From: Blastobasis lacticolella | Taxonomy: Eukaryota; Arthropoda; Insecta; Lepidoptera; Blastobasidae | DNA: 64,000 nucleotides | Assembly (NCBI GenBank): GCA_905147135.1 | Contig: LR990048.1 | Location: 4,386,563 to 4,450,562 of the forward strand | Direction: 5' to 3' | Shown: piece by piece, positions 1-10,650 of the stretch | Position numbering within the stretch: the stretch's first letter is position 1 | Layout: every line of letters starts with the position of its first letter | Notes under the pieces: model-generated | Databases searched by the model: none | What the model was told of the DNA's origin: nothing | What the model saw: only the letters and a program-made list of their open reading frames with translations | Translations under genes and position numbers: made by a program

Positions 1-310
1 GATCATTTCTATTCCTATGCTCTCGCGCATGAGGGCCGGGGTTCCGCCTTGATCATTATACAGGATTTGGCAGATATGTGATCCGTGATATATGATCTCG
101 CTATAAGGGGAACCTGACCAGATCGGACCATGGCTGCACATTCAGTTGCCTGAATGTGCAGGTTTCATAACGATGTTTTCTCTCACAATATGATCGGTAG
201 GATTCAGCTAATGCACATAACTCTGAAAACAGTCATTGGTACACAGCAGCAGTGGGATTCAAACCATGTACCTCTCGCATAGCTAAGGAAGGTTTCTCAG
301 AGTAAAGAAA
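1..310 (-). repeat. degenerate tRNA-derived SINE (family A), cut by window edge
   Basis: Older copy of the SINE seen intact at 4905-5272: shared blocks include CTCTCGCGCATGAGGGCC, CCTTGATCAT, GAATGTGCAGGTTTCATAACG and CAGTCATTGGTACA. Many substitutions and a decayed tRNA-like end near 245-300. The 3' tail lies to the left, partly outside the window. Confidence 0.7.
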
Positions 311-828
311 ACTGTCTGTAGTCGGCTACGAACTTGTTCATTCATTTTCTGGAGCAAAGACCCAAAAATCCACCCTAAACAATGAATACATCTTTGTGTT
401 TCAGTGGAAAGGTATTATAACAGGTACGATATTGACCTGATTTAGGACACACACTGAAAATTAGGCGTCGTCCACAACAGTGGAGGGCATGTGGAAGGCA
501 TTGACACAATCGCCACGCTTGGCAGGGGCAGCACAACACTGTTGAAAACTGTTGCGTACGATATTTGGTTGCTACCACTATTGAAACTGTTTATTGCCTA
601 AAAACTAGCGAGGACCAGGCTTGTTGACTCTAATATAATATTTATTGGCACTTCAATAAATAAATAAATAAAATAAATAAAGTGCTCGAAAAAGAAAAAA
701 ATTAGTACAAAAAAAGTTAAGAAATTTCTATTAAATAAATATTTATATTTCTTCCACAGCATCCAATACCTAACTAGCCAATATCTCCTAGCAGTGCACA
801 TCACAGGGCAGATGGGGTAGTTAAGGTT
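311..828. other. non-coding, AT-rich
   Basis: No gene recognised. A small LINE-like fragment (GCCACGCTTGGCAGGGG) sits near 510-530 and an (AAAT)n stretch near 655-680. Confidence 0.5.
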
Positions 829-1110
829 ATGGGCACCGCGGGAGCGAGTCTCTGGAGAGTCTACAGGCGGACGGTCGATTTTTATTCATTACCGACAACC
901 CGCCCCAGTTTTAAACCCGTGATTTTATTAGTATTCTGTGCCCGTGATGCAAAATGGAGTGTTAGAAGTTTGAAGATGTTTTGTTTGTTTATCTGTGTCA
1001 TAGAGCGGCTGGACCGATTGCGATGCGCTTTTTGAACTTGATGTGGTAGAAGTATCTAAACTTTGCAAAATAAATTTTAAATTCTAGTGGTATGGGTTGA
1101 CCTGGTGATT
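829..1110 (+). repeat. possible decayed Helitron-type repeat
   Basis: Contains GAGCGGCTGGACCGATTGCG followed by a ..TTTTTGAA region, reminiscent of the 'CTGGACCGATTT' line in lepidopteran Helitrons (also at 31030 and 32810). Ends are not recognised. Confidence 0.35.
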
Positions 1111-1874
1111 GAATAAATTTCAAACTATACTCCGGTTTAGATATATTGAATCTCATCTTGAATTATTTCTTGGTATTACTGTATATTAGTAAACTAGTAA
1201 CACAAATAGGTATGTTGTTGCACCTATAACATAGGCTTCCTTTAGTTTGGTGTTTGCAGGTTCAGCATCGCGCATGTGATAGGTACTCGGTTTGGAAATG
1301 CAAATGCCGATAGGCCACTTGCTTGCTTTAATAATGTTTGTGACATCTGAATTTGTAATTAACTCCCTTGGACAAAATACGTTAATCTGTGTAACTAACC
1401 TCATGACATTAAGATTGTGATTTTTTTATCTGTTGTAACATTATTTTAAGAATAATGACTACTCAAGAATTTAATGACATTTGATGTGTAAATTTATGTT
1501 TATCAAAATAAATGAATTGAATTGCTTGCTACCTGAATGGTCTAAAAATATTACATTACAAATATTAATTGCTGAACCGATGGTAGGTAGTTGCTGCTTA
1601 AAGACACACTTAAAAAAATTATAAAGGTTGTCTTTCTAATTTCTTTATAGATAATAGTTTATTTTTATAATTCCTCCCTAACTATGTAATACCCGAATCG
1701 CCCACGTTGTCTCTGTAATCGCAACTGCGAGCGCAAAGCCGCCATGCCGTGGTGTAATTGTTGGTGTTTAAACATAGAGGTAATCACTGTCGGTGTTGCT
1801 GCGCCGGAGGGGAGGGACTATTCTGGGAGTTCGGTAGGAAGCTCTGTGTAGCTACTTTATCACTACTACATCAG
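1111..1874. other. non-coding
   Basis: No gene, RNA or clear repeat end was recognised. ATCAAAATAAATGAATTGAA at about 1503 looks like a retroposon-type tail. Confidence 0.5.
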
Positions 1875-2114
1875 ACTACATATTATAAAACAAAGTGCCA
1901 CGCCGCGTCTGTCGGTCTGTTGGAACGTACGGAACGGATTTTCATGCAGTTTTCAACAATGGATGTCCCACGCCACAGCTGTCTGCCTGCCTGTTAGCGA
2001 TAAACGTAAAAAGTACTGAACGGATTTTCATGCGGTTTTTAACAATAAAGTGATTCAAGAGGAAGGTTTATACGGTAGGACGACACGCGGTCGAAGTCGC
2101 GGCGGGCCAGCTAG
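1875..2114 (+). mobile_element. Helitron 3' part ending CTAG|T
   Basis: Carries ATAAAACAAAGTGCCACGCC, ACGGAACGGATTTTCATGCA, GTGATTCAAGAGGAAGGTTT and a terminal GTCGAAGTCGCGGCGGGCCA..CTAG followed by T. This is a standard lepidopteran Helitron 3' end. An internal duplication of the 'GAACGGATTTTCATGCGGTTTT' segment occurs at about 1935 and 2017. The 5' end was not located. Confidence 0.65.
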
Positions 2115-3454
2115 TATCTAATATTATAGACATGTAGGCACACGCAAAATATGTGCCTAACCTATTTGTGAGCGAGCGGCATCATTCACTGTCAGTCACA
2201 GTGACAGTTAGACGATCAGCGGCGCTAGCGTCGCGGAGTTTTTCTTTTTTTTATGGCCTGTGGTGGTAGTGCCGCGGCGCCGGAGCATTTTATTTTTAAT
2301 TATGTAAAATATTTAAGATTCCGACATTCATGAGTGTTTGTAAAAAGCCTAAACTGAATAATGATTTGATTTGATTTGATTTGTAGATTAACGAAGAATA
2401 AATATGGCTGGAGTGAATGGAAGGGTTGGAAGGCGAAGATCGAGAAGTACGGTAGCACGTTCACACATATTAGATAAAGCTCACGCCTCTGTCCTACAGG
2501 TTTGTAAAGGTTGAACCAACTATGAACCAGATGTGAGGTTTGAAAGATGATATGGGTCGTATAATTAATTAGCTGACCACTTCGCCCATACATTGTTTAT
2601 GATTATCATTATGGTGGACTGTATTCGATATTTATTATCATATGGTCAGATGGTCACCTAATTCGTTGAGAGACTGTACATATTTTATATGTAGCTACTT
2701 CAAATGTTTTGGTTTGGTCATATGGAAATTGATCGTAGACTTCTCTACGTGTCTGACAGGTTTTTAAAAGAAAAGTAACTATAGGAAGATGCAAGAACGT
2801 GAATAGTGAGGTAGTATGTAGATTGTAATAAAACACTTCTTGAAATTTTTGCCTGTATATCGGTTTGTTTGCGATTTATTTTGTTTTAAAATAGCAAAGT
2901 GGGTTTGGCGCATTTGCAGATGGTACAAGCTTAGAATCTGGGTTTGGATTACAGTCTTAAAATAGGATGTTTGTGAACTGGTCTTTCTGTGTATAAATTA
3001 TCTTTGGCCTTTGTAATACATGTTGCATCTTTGGCCACATCGCCGCGACGACGATGATATGCCTTGTAAGAAAACCGCAGACAGGCAGACCCAAAAAACA
3101 GTCCCCAAAACACCAAAACCACACTTCACTAAAGAAAATCCACCCCCACAACTACCACAGACAACCCACTGAACCAATTACGGGCGTCTAGCTACAGACT
3201 CATCAAAAAGTGGTAAATACGTGACCGCTCAGCTCAGAATACGTCTTCTGGAGCCCCGCCATGCCCCCTCCACCCTGCCCCCTCCCGCCAAGGCGGGGGA
3301 AGCTATTAAGCCAAGCCAAAACTAATTTAAATTAAATCCTAGTGAATTACCAGAGGAGGAAATTGTCGGGCGCACCCTCCGTGCTCTGAGAGGGGTATGA
3401 GTGAGTGCAAAAGTGCTTTAGGAGTCTGTCAAGTTTGAGGACCGCATGAGTGCT
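2115..3454. other. non-coding with short (TTTGA)n
   Basis: A TGATTTGATTTGATTTGATT microsatellite is at about 2362-2383. Apart from the repeat at 2470, nothing recognisable. Confidence 0.5.
2470..2545 (+). repeat. interspersed repeat ('AAAGCTCACGCCT' type), copy 1
   Basis: ATAAAGCTCACGCCTCTGTC followed by CTACAGG matches 37840-37865 (ATAAAGCTCACGCCTGTGTC, CCACAGG). Flanks are decayed. Confidence 0.45.
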
Positions 3455-3600
3455 AGGTAGTAAGTAAGTAAGTAAAAACTCTTTATTGCACACACAAAAA
3501 ATTATACATAACAATAAAAAAGAAAAACAATTTATATGCGCGCAAAGGCGTCCTTATCGCTTTAAGCGATCTATTCCAGACAACCTTTAGTAGATAGTTA
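3455..3600 (-). repeat. repeat 3' end ('CTTTATTGCACACA') with (GTAA)n
   Basis: GTAAGTAAGTAAGTAAAAAC then TCTTTATTGCACACACAAAA. The same CTTTATTGCACAC-AAAA block follows a (GATA)n at 17597-17640. Likely the end of a retroposon; orientation uncertain. Confidence 0.45.
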
Positions 3601-4887
3601 TGCTGCGAAATAATAATGTTTGCGTTATTGTATTCCGGATTGAAGGATAATTACTCATATTCAGTATCTCCGTGCCCCTTAAAAATCAGTTTTTAAATCA
3701 ATAGTCGCGTAACGCGTGTCGCTCTACATGTCATGTATTTCATGTAAGGGCCCAAAGTGTCTTAAAGCGACCCTTTACTTTTCAGTTTGAAGAAAAATAT
3801 ACCTACTCCATATTTTAACTATCACTTACATATCGAGCATTCGTATTGATATTTTACTCAAAAATACAGCCTCCAATCCCTCGGCGGAGTTTTCACGATG
3901 AATAAACATTGGCTAGGATATAGATGGCCACCTGGGAAAGGACAGAGGCTACTTTTTCTCCGTAAATAACTCTGAAATGGGTAAAATTGGGGATGAACGT
4001 TGGTTTGTGTGGTTTCTCATGAACTTCTTCGGTCACACAGGAACTAAATACCACGACATTTCCACGAAACTTCACACTAGACATAATGTCTCAAGCTACA
4101 GATATAAAATTATCCCACGCTGACGAAATCACAAGCCAAAGCTAGTACAATATAAACAAAAACCAATTAGCGAAACTCCCTCGCCCTAACACGTTTCTCC
4201 TCGCCTGTACGGCCTATATTGCTTGCGGGCGGCACGACGCGGCTGCCGGCGTCGTTACATGTACCATTTGAATATTATCCCCCCCTTACCCCACTCTCAA
4301 TGAGGAAGGGGGCCCCCTCGAGAGTTTAGACACAAGTGCGAAGCCTCAACGTTAATTAATGCAAATTTGAGCGCTAACAAGATTATGAATCCGGCCGTTT
4401 TTGAGACGAGCGCCCAGTTAAGCTGTGTCGGCGACTGTACAGGTTGGTTCAGTTTTCACTACATCCATATCCACAAATAATAGTTGTCTAAGCAGCGTCA
4501 CTATGCGTTCTTACAGTGGTCGGCTACTATGAGTGAATGCGCTGCCTTCAATACGGCACTTCTACTACTTCTTATTCGTACACATATATCATCACACATA
4601 TATTGTTTGTCACGGGTATAATAGTCGAGGGGGTGATTCTACTGTACAGAACATAATCAGTGAACGAAGCAAACTGAGCTACAAAATCCTGCAGGCTTGG
4701 ATTGGTGACGCTGAATCGGTAAAATCAGCTCCAGTAAAATGAATTTTAAATTAGCCAAACAACAATTTATATACTTATCCACATCCCCAGTTTGGCTCGA
4801 TCAGTCAATTCATTTGAGTTGTGCGAAAATACATCAGTCAATTACCTAGTCAAAACCTTATAAAGAATGCAGATTCCTTCTTTAAAT
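3601..4887. other. non-coding
   Basis: Mixed AT-rich sequence with a short GC-rich part (4195-4330). No coding sequence or repeat was recognised. Confidence 0.5.
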
Positions 4888-4904
4888 ACACTACGTTTAA
4901 TAAT

Positions 4905-5272
4905 CATCATCATCTTGGCGTTAATGTCCCGGTTGTGCTCTCGCGCACGAGGGCCCGGGGTCCGCCTTGACCATGATCCAGGATTTGGCAGGTCAGGTAA
5001 TTACAGTGGAGCGACTGCCGTCTGATCTCCATGACCCTGCTAACAAGGGAAACTGACCAGATTGGATCATGGTTACACATCCAGTCGCCTGAATGTGCAG
5101 GTTTCATCACGATGTTTTCCCTCACCGAAAGAGCATCGGTTAGTATTCAACTAATGTACATAACTCAGAAAACAGTCATTGGTACATGGCCGGAGTGGGA
5201 TTCGAACCCGGGACCTCTGGCTTACGAGTCGTATACTCTAACCGTTCGGCCACCGACGCTCTCATTACGCTC
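4905..5272 (-). mobile_element. full-length tRNA-derived SINE (family A) with 17-bp TSD
   Basis: 368-bp element on the - strand flanked by a perfect 17-bp direct repeat, ACACTACGTTTAATAAT, at 4888-4904 and 5273-5289. Read on the - strand it starts AGAGCGTCGGTGGCCGAACG with a tRNA-like A box (GGCCGAACGGTTAGAG) and a B box (GGTTCGAATCCC), then a unique body, and ends CGCCAAGATGATGATG. This is the structure of a pol III SINE inserted by target-primed reverse transcription. The tRNA of origin is unclear. Short ORFs inside it are not genes. Confidence 0.9.
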
Positions 5273-5294
5273 ACACTACGTTTAATAATAGTAG

Positions 5295-5640
5295 TGGCCA
5301 AATCTGGGACCCACTAAACGGGAGGACGGCACCTGGAGGTACCGAACGAATAGGGAGATCGAGGACCTAGTGCACGAACCCAATGTCATCGGGGAGAGCA
5401 AGGCCGCGAGACTACACGGGCTCGGTCACGTGGAGAGGATGGAAGAAGATCGCGATGTGAAGAGAACCTACTCTGGACGTTCGAATGGGAAACGTCTAGT
5501 AAGACGTCCTAGATACCGTTATGCTGAAGCATTTATGCGAGCTTCAGATGCCGAGATGGAAGGAAACCGTTTAGGATTGACATGAGCGGCGTTTTTTGGT
5601 GTCGGAGGCCAAGATCCTCTTTGAGTCGCTGAGCCACTGT
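5295..5640 (+). pseudogene. RTE-like LINE reverse-transcriptase C-terminal remnant
   Basis: A frame over 5370-5585 reads KAARLHGLGHVERMEEDRDV followed by a basic region and RPRYRYAEAFMRASDAEMEG. This resembles the conserved tail (RLRWLGHVxRMxxDR) of endonuclease/reverse-transcriptase LINE proteins. No upstream RT domain is present, so it is a 5'-truncated, dead copy. Confidence 0.6.
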
Positions 5641-6249
5641 TGTAAGTAAGTAAGTGACCTTATTCTGGTGCAGTTCGCTCTTGTAAAATTCAGAAGCCAT
5701 GCTCAAAGTGATGATTAGTTTTTATTAGAGGGATACAAACAAGCAAGCAGGTCACCTGATCGTACCTAAGTCATCAAGTCAAAGCCACCTTCCTCAGACA
5801 TCGGCAACCGGCTTAGTGGGCTGTGATGACGATGATGGTGTCACCTACCTTCACTCAAGGTTTCATTCAGGGTTTTTGAAGACTTCTTATGGTATAGTAA
5901 GATATGCATATATCCCAAATAAGGAAGGTATCTATTTTATTCATCCTGTAGCAACAATTTAGTAACATAAAGCTGTGGGTACAAGTTAAGCGGGACTACA
6001 CAACCTGCGAGCTAACTTACATTCCAAGTTGGAGTGATATTATACTTAATGTAATTACAGTTTGTATCGCGCTAAAACCTTTGAGGGACTCCTAATTAGG
6101 GTTTTAAGGGTTTCATATGTGTGGAGACCTATTAAAGGCTTAACCTTGGCCATATTGCTGTTAAACGTTGTAGGTATTCGTTTTAAATTGAATAAATTAT
6201 GGATGGATGTACCATATTTTACAGCAATAAATTCATTAATTCATTAATT

Positions 6250-6400
6250 GGATTTTGACGTCGGAGAGTCGGATGCGCGAGCCAATGACTAAGACCAATG
6301 AACAAGGCAAAGACCGGGTGAAGTGGAGAAGAATGAGTCGGAAAGCGGACCTTGGCTGAAGCCGAAACTGAAAGCTCAGAAAATGATGAGTAATGAAATA
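6250..6400 (+). repeat. RTE-like LINE 3' end fragment
   Basis: Contains coding-like KDRVKWRRMSRKADPG followed by a stop and AAAATGATGAG, matching the 3' terminus of LINE copies such as 53208-53320 (GGAAAGCAGACCTGGCAGAA). Degenerate; no TSD seen. Confidence 0.5.
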
Positions 6401-6599
6401 ATTACGCAAATGAATTAATGTGCTTTCTAGCCCGCAGTGCTTTCTACATTCAGGTACATAAGTTGTGGGCAAAACCATTAAAATAATATTTAGTTTTTTG
6501 TTAGACTTGTATATAATTCACAATTTATTTTGAATCTTGAAATTCTGTAAATTATCAAAATAAACGAGCATACTTACTAATGTACTTAATCCTTTCTAC

Positions 6600-6700
6600 A
6601 AAGATTTCAATCGTCCTTTCGAGGATTCCGTACCCTAAAGGAACCCTATATAGGACTCAAGGAAGCTAAGCTGTCTGTCTGTTTGTAATAGATTAAAACA
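6600..6700 (+). repeat. interspersed repeat with 'CCGTACCCTAAAGGAACCCTA' core
   Basis: GAGGATTCCGTACCCTAAAG, GAACCCTATATAGGACTC and GCTGTCTGTCTGTTTGT resemble a repeat common in Lepidoptera (GGTTCCGTACC..GGACCCTATTAC..GTCTGTC). Family unassigned. Confidence 0.4.
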
Positions 6701-7894
6701 ACAAAACTAAAAAAAAACTAAATTTAAGTAGGAATCCCCAATACATGTCTTTTTGAAATATGTTTTTTGTAACATATCGTAAAAACGGCAAGCATCAAGA
6801 CTTTCTGGTCAACTGTTAGTCGTATAAGTTTTAAGACTTTTGTGGTTATTTACTACACTTTCATCGCACATGTTATCGTACTCGCAAAACAAAAGGTACC
6901 ATTTATGAATGACATGTTTTCTTACATATAGTCAGTATAATACTAGTTTACCTAAGAATAGATAACTTATTTACAGGTATTATCCGCGGAATATCACGGA
7001 ACCCCTCGTCTGCGAATCTGACCCGCAATTAACTGTTTTATGGATAATCGGTGTTGTTGATCATTGTAAAGTTGAAAAATTGGTGATGATAATTGCAACG
7101 TACAAGTTTCGTTTATAATACAAATTGCTGGTCATCCGCTAAATAAATCAGTCAGTGGATAGCCTTGGTGCTTCACTATCGTTCCAATAATATGAACAGT
7201 ATAATGAAACTGAAAGAAGCGACAGACCCTACCCTTTTAAAAAACCTACCCCTTTAAAAAAAATGCAATGTGTTATGTATGTATATATTATTACGGTCAT
7301 TGACTTGACTGCAGAAATAGCGGAATCGTGAGCTTAGAGGTTTGCATATTTTGTCAATATAAAATTAATAATAATAACCGAATTCTCCTTTATATTCCAC
7401 TATAAACAAAAAAAAACCGTAAATAAAAATGAATTCACCAAAAGCGTTTAACCCCATCAGTTCCCAGGAAGCTGGGGCGTGACGTCACCACATCAATCAT
7501 TTTTAACACTACGACTTTCGCTCTTAGCATTAGGGTCGAAATTCCTCTAAATGTCGTGATTTTTTGTTGAAAGTGTTAAACTCGGATCCATCATTGCGAG
7601 TTCTGTTTCGCAAATCAATTGGCCGGCGCGTGGCCTCCATCCATCTTGTGTTATCAATATTTATAAAACATTAGCTCCGGGTAGGGTGGTTGCTGTAATC
7701 AGAGTTGGATAATTACAGTTTGGAGTCGTTTTTAAAACGATTGGAACAAAATAGGCACCTCTTATCAACTGCTTTCTTGTAGATGTCGGTTAGTGGAGTT
7801 AACTTGGTGATGTAAATAACTTATAACTTCATATACGCCCTGACGACGACTTGACGACCTGAGTGATTCTGTTAGTTAATATTAGTTAGTAAGT

Positions 7895-8000
7895 CTACCA
7901 CGCATAGGGCACGGGTTCGATTCCCGGCCGGGCAGAATGTAAATAAGGTATTTTAATTTCTGTTACGAGTCTGGGTGTTATATTCATTTTATTTATTTAT
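7895..8000 (+). repeat. second tRNA-like SINE family (family B), copy 1
   Basis: Contains ACCACGCATAGGGCACGGG, the pol III B box GGTTCGATTCCC, then AATTTCTG..CGAGTCTGGGTG and a T-rich (TTTA)n tail. The same arrangement recurs at 63700-63800. Too degenerate in the A-box and anticodon region to be a tRNA gene. Confidence 0.55.
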
Positions 8001-8139
8001 TTATTAGAATATTACACAGTTTTACAGCAGTTAAATACAATTAAAAGATAAGTACATAATGGTTTAAATGCCAATGACATTGGCAATAATTCAAAGTACA
8101 TATGTATTTAGAAATATGTATAAGTTGTTTATCAGTTTT

Positions 8140-8290
8140 CTGGCACCCATAACACAAGCTTTGCTTACTTTAGGGCTAGATGGCGCTGTGTGAATTCCAA
8201 GCATTTTTATTTTTTAATTATAATAAATACTTTCAGATGAACTATGTGTTAAAATAAAAATAAAGCTTTCATTGTAAGGTTTTATTTTTA
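8140..8290 (-). repeat. lepidopteran interspersed repeat ('AGCGCCATCTAGCCC' type), copy 1
   Basis: CACCCATAACACAAGCTTTG, CTTACTTTAGGGCTAGATGG and CGCTGTGTGAATTC on +, the reverse of 53990-54050. Often found at LINE 3' ends in Lepidoptera; family not assigned here. Confidence 0.55.
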
Positions 8291-8299
8291 TTCTGGTGC

Positions 8300-9260
8300 G
8301 TTCATCTTTCATCATCTATCTACTGGTAGAGCGGCTAAGTATCACATGACTTAGATGGTACCTAAACAAGCTTACCACCCGTCAGGCAGTATGTACATAC
8401 TTTCTCATCGGAAAGTACAAGAAATACGCTCAGAGGCAATTTATGAATATACAAAGACATATCAAATGTTTGAGTGTTCGGAGTATAGTGGACAACACTT
8501 GAATTGACAAAATTATCGGGCTCATCACCATGGTTTTCATCAATTTTGCCTCGTTATTTCGAAGCTTTGCTGCAGACTCCAAGTTCGTAACTCTTTAAAC
8601 TAATTATGATGCCTGATGAGATGTTCTAGTTCGTTCAATTGAGAATTCCACAACTTACCCATCAATAAATTACGAACTATTTCAATTTTGTAACACCTAT
8701 TTCTTTAAAATTTACAAAAGCAGCAAATGCAACTTACACCATCAAATTTCCACAATCTTATCGGCACCATACTACCAAACCTTACCTTTAAAAACCCCAC
8801 CGATCAAACTGCCGCATAACCTATACGAAGCTACGTCGGACCTAATGCCTAAAACAAAACAGCGTCGCTGCAGCAGACCCCTGCATCATCAATCAAAGCC
8901 CCCCCACACCCCACCCCCTGTTTCGGCTCTACCTTCTCTACAAAGCTCTACAAATAGAGCATTAAAATGTCTTTTATAGATGGACATGCTTTTAGGAAAG
9001 GTGTTTTTCAATAGAGGAAACTGGGGGTCGCTGTACGGTGTTTTGGTAACAATTTAAGTAACTACTGGTAGTTTAATGGAGTGCTTGTCTTCTATTGAAG
9101 GTTTAAAAGACGTTGGCTAACCTAGATTATGATGTACCTCGAAATTGTGTTAAAACGAAAATGACAATTTCGCCAAAAGATTCGGACCTTTTGAATCAAT
9201 GTGACCAAGGATTAACACCGGTGAAATCGTGGGAGAAATAGCTTTTGTTTACGTATAAAG
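8300..9260. other. non-coding
   Basis: No gene or well-defined repeat recognised. Confidence 0.45.
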
Positions 9261-9269
9261 CGCTGTCCA

Positions 9270-9363
9270 AATTGGCAACGGTCGTGCAACCATGGTCGTA
9301 CGACCAATAGGAGACCTCAAAGCCGCCCGTCGCACGACCGTGGTGGCACGACCTTTGCCAATT
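9270..9363. repeat. long hairpin: 35-bp arms, 24-nt loop
   Basis: Left arm 9270-9304 (AATTGGCAACGGTCGTGCAA..) and right arm 9329-9363 (..GGCACGACCTTTGCCAATT) are complementary at 31 of 35 positions, with one further G:U pair possible on the + strand. The loop is 9305-9328. A - strand ORF across it is a by-product of the repeat. Could be a MITE core or a small-RNA hairpin. Confidence 0.75.
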
Positions 9364-9738
9364 GCCATGCTGCGTACACTGGTATACGCACACCGTATAG
9401 GTACAGTTACTGTCCTGCGTAGAAATGAAAAGAGAAGCCGGGGCGGAAGCTATGCGGTGGTTACGCAGCTGTAAAGACGCTACACGTACGCGGTTTCTAT
9501 GAAAAGATTCTAAAATAAACTGTACGGAACTCAAATTTGTATAGTATTTAGGACAAAACGTGACTCGAGTGGAAGCCATGAATGACCCTGCGCGGTCGCA
9601 GAAAAACCGACTTCTTAGTAGTGAAAAATTCCGCCATCTCATCCAGTCGTAGCAGCTTATTATACCATTGTAAATTACATATGGGAAACTATAGGCCGAT
9701 TTAAATATCTGTTTGAATTTATAAAACATGTTAAATGA

Positions 9739-10215
9739 AGTTTTTTTTTTTAAGTTTTCCGGCAGGCATGCGGGCCACCTGATGGAAAGTGGTCACCGCC
9801 GCCTATGGACATCAGCAACCCTAGGGGAATCACCAATGCGTTGCCCATCTCTTCACGATCCCATGTCATAGTCCAAAGGAAACACTGTGGCTGGGAGCTC
9901 ATTCCATATCCGAATCGTACGAGCGAGAAACGTTCTTTCGAACCTTCACGTGGTGACCAACAGAGAGTCTACGTAGTGAGGATGAGTACCCAGCCCACGG
10001 CGGGTGGTGCGATGGCGGAATTGTGCTGTGGGCACGATCGAAAAGTTCCTCGGAACACTCCCCATTGTACAGCCGATAGAATACACACAGGGAGCCAAAG
10101 TCTCTTCGGTTAGCCAATGGTTCTAACTTGCTTGTTTGTATGGAATCGTCGACAATTCGTACGGAGCGTCTCTGTACGGAATCTAGAGGATTAAGCAATA
10201 GAAAAAAAAATCTCA
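9739..10215 (-). pseudogene. jockey-like LINE ORF2 C-terminal pseudogene
   Basis: On the - strand it reads LEPLANRRDFGSLCVFYRLY then NGECSEELFDRA, and further on KVRKNVSRSYDSDMEWAP. This is the conserved region downstream of the RT domain of jockey-type LINE proteins (xLxxRRxxASLCVFYRxxxGEC..EL; R+xRSF.xRxxxxWN). It then runs through RWATHW and a 3' end containing CCATCAGGTGGCCCG-type sequence to a poly(T) (+) at 9739-9751. The ORF is interrupted and no RT catalytic domain is present. Confidence 0.75.
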
Positions 10216-10360
10216 CCTGGTCGTAAGTGATTATGCGGCCAATGGTGATTGCATGCTTATCTATTCATTCTTACGCCAAAATTTCAATCGAGTTCAATCA
10301 GCAGGGTGGAGTCATGGTAATGGCCAGCCATATCTACACTAAAGAACCGACAACCTACAC

Positions 10361-10490
10361 GAGTTTTTTTTTATGCCATTTAGTTGGCAAACAAGCTTAC
10401 GGCCTGCCTGATGGTAAGCAGTCACCGCAGCCTATGGACGTTTGCAATACCAGGGGCATCAACCACGCGTTGCCGACCCCGTAAAAACCT
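10361..10490 (-). repeat. jockey-like LINE 3' end
   Basis: TTTTTTTTATGCC, then GGCAAACAAGCTTACGGCCT and GCCTGATGGTAAGCAGTCAC..GCAGCCTATGGACGTTTGCA, the inverse of a LINE 3' terminus found repeatedly in the window (22095, 41736, 51940). The poly(A) end is at the left. Confidence 0.65.
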
Positions 10491-10650
10491 TTTTACCCCG
10501 AGTTCTTGAGTGTATATCGCGATTCGGCAAGTATAAAGTGGGACACCCTTCGGTCGGGTGGAGTGGCGATGTTCAAAAGGCCGCAGGTGGAGCCTGGGTG
10601 GGGACAGAATATAGCAATGAATTTAAAAATTTCTAAAAATGAAATAGCCA
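10490..10650 (+). repeat. LINE-like coding remnant (GGVAM / GWGQ type)
   Basis: Frames contain SGGVAMFKRPQVEPGWGQN and KAAGGAWVG, resembling the tail of RTE-like LINE proteins. Strand and family are uncertain. It sits directly beside the jockey-like 3' end of 10361-10490. Confidence 0.35.

Larger units (their letters stand above)
5641..7894. other. non-coding with retroposon debris
   Basis: Besides the fragments at 6250-6400 and 6600-6700, a possible LINE end lies near 5740-5830 (GGTCACCTGATCGTACC). Repeated ATTCATTAATTCATTAATTG occurs near 6229-6250. No gene recognised. Confidence 0.45.

Noticed and set aside
5200..5260. Possible tRNA gene (A and B box) on the - strand
   Set aside because: Part of SINE family A; stems do not form a complete cloverleaf and the sequence runs on into the SINE body.
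4910..5285. Paired ORFs on both strands also seen at 13010-13370
   Set aside because: They are conserved only because both lie in copies of the same SINE.
9196..9729. 177-codon - strand ORF
   Set aside because: It runs across the 35-bp-arm hairpin and has no domain; a by-product of a repeat.
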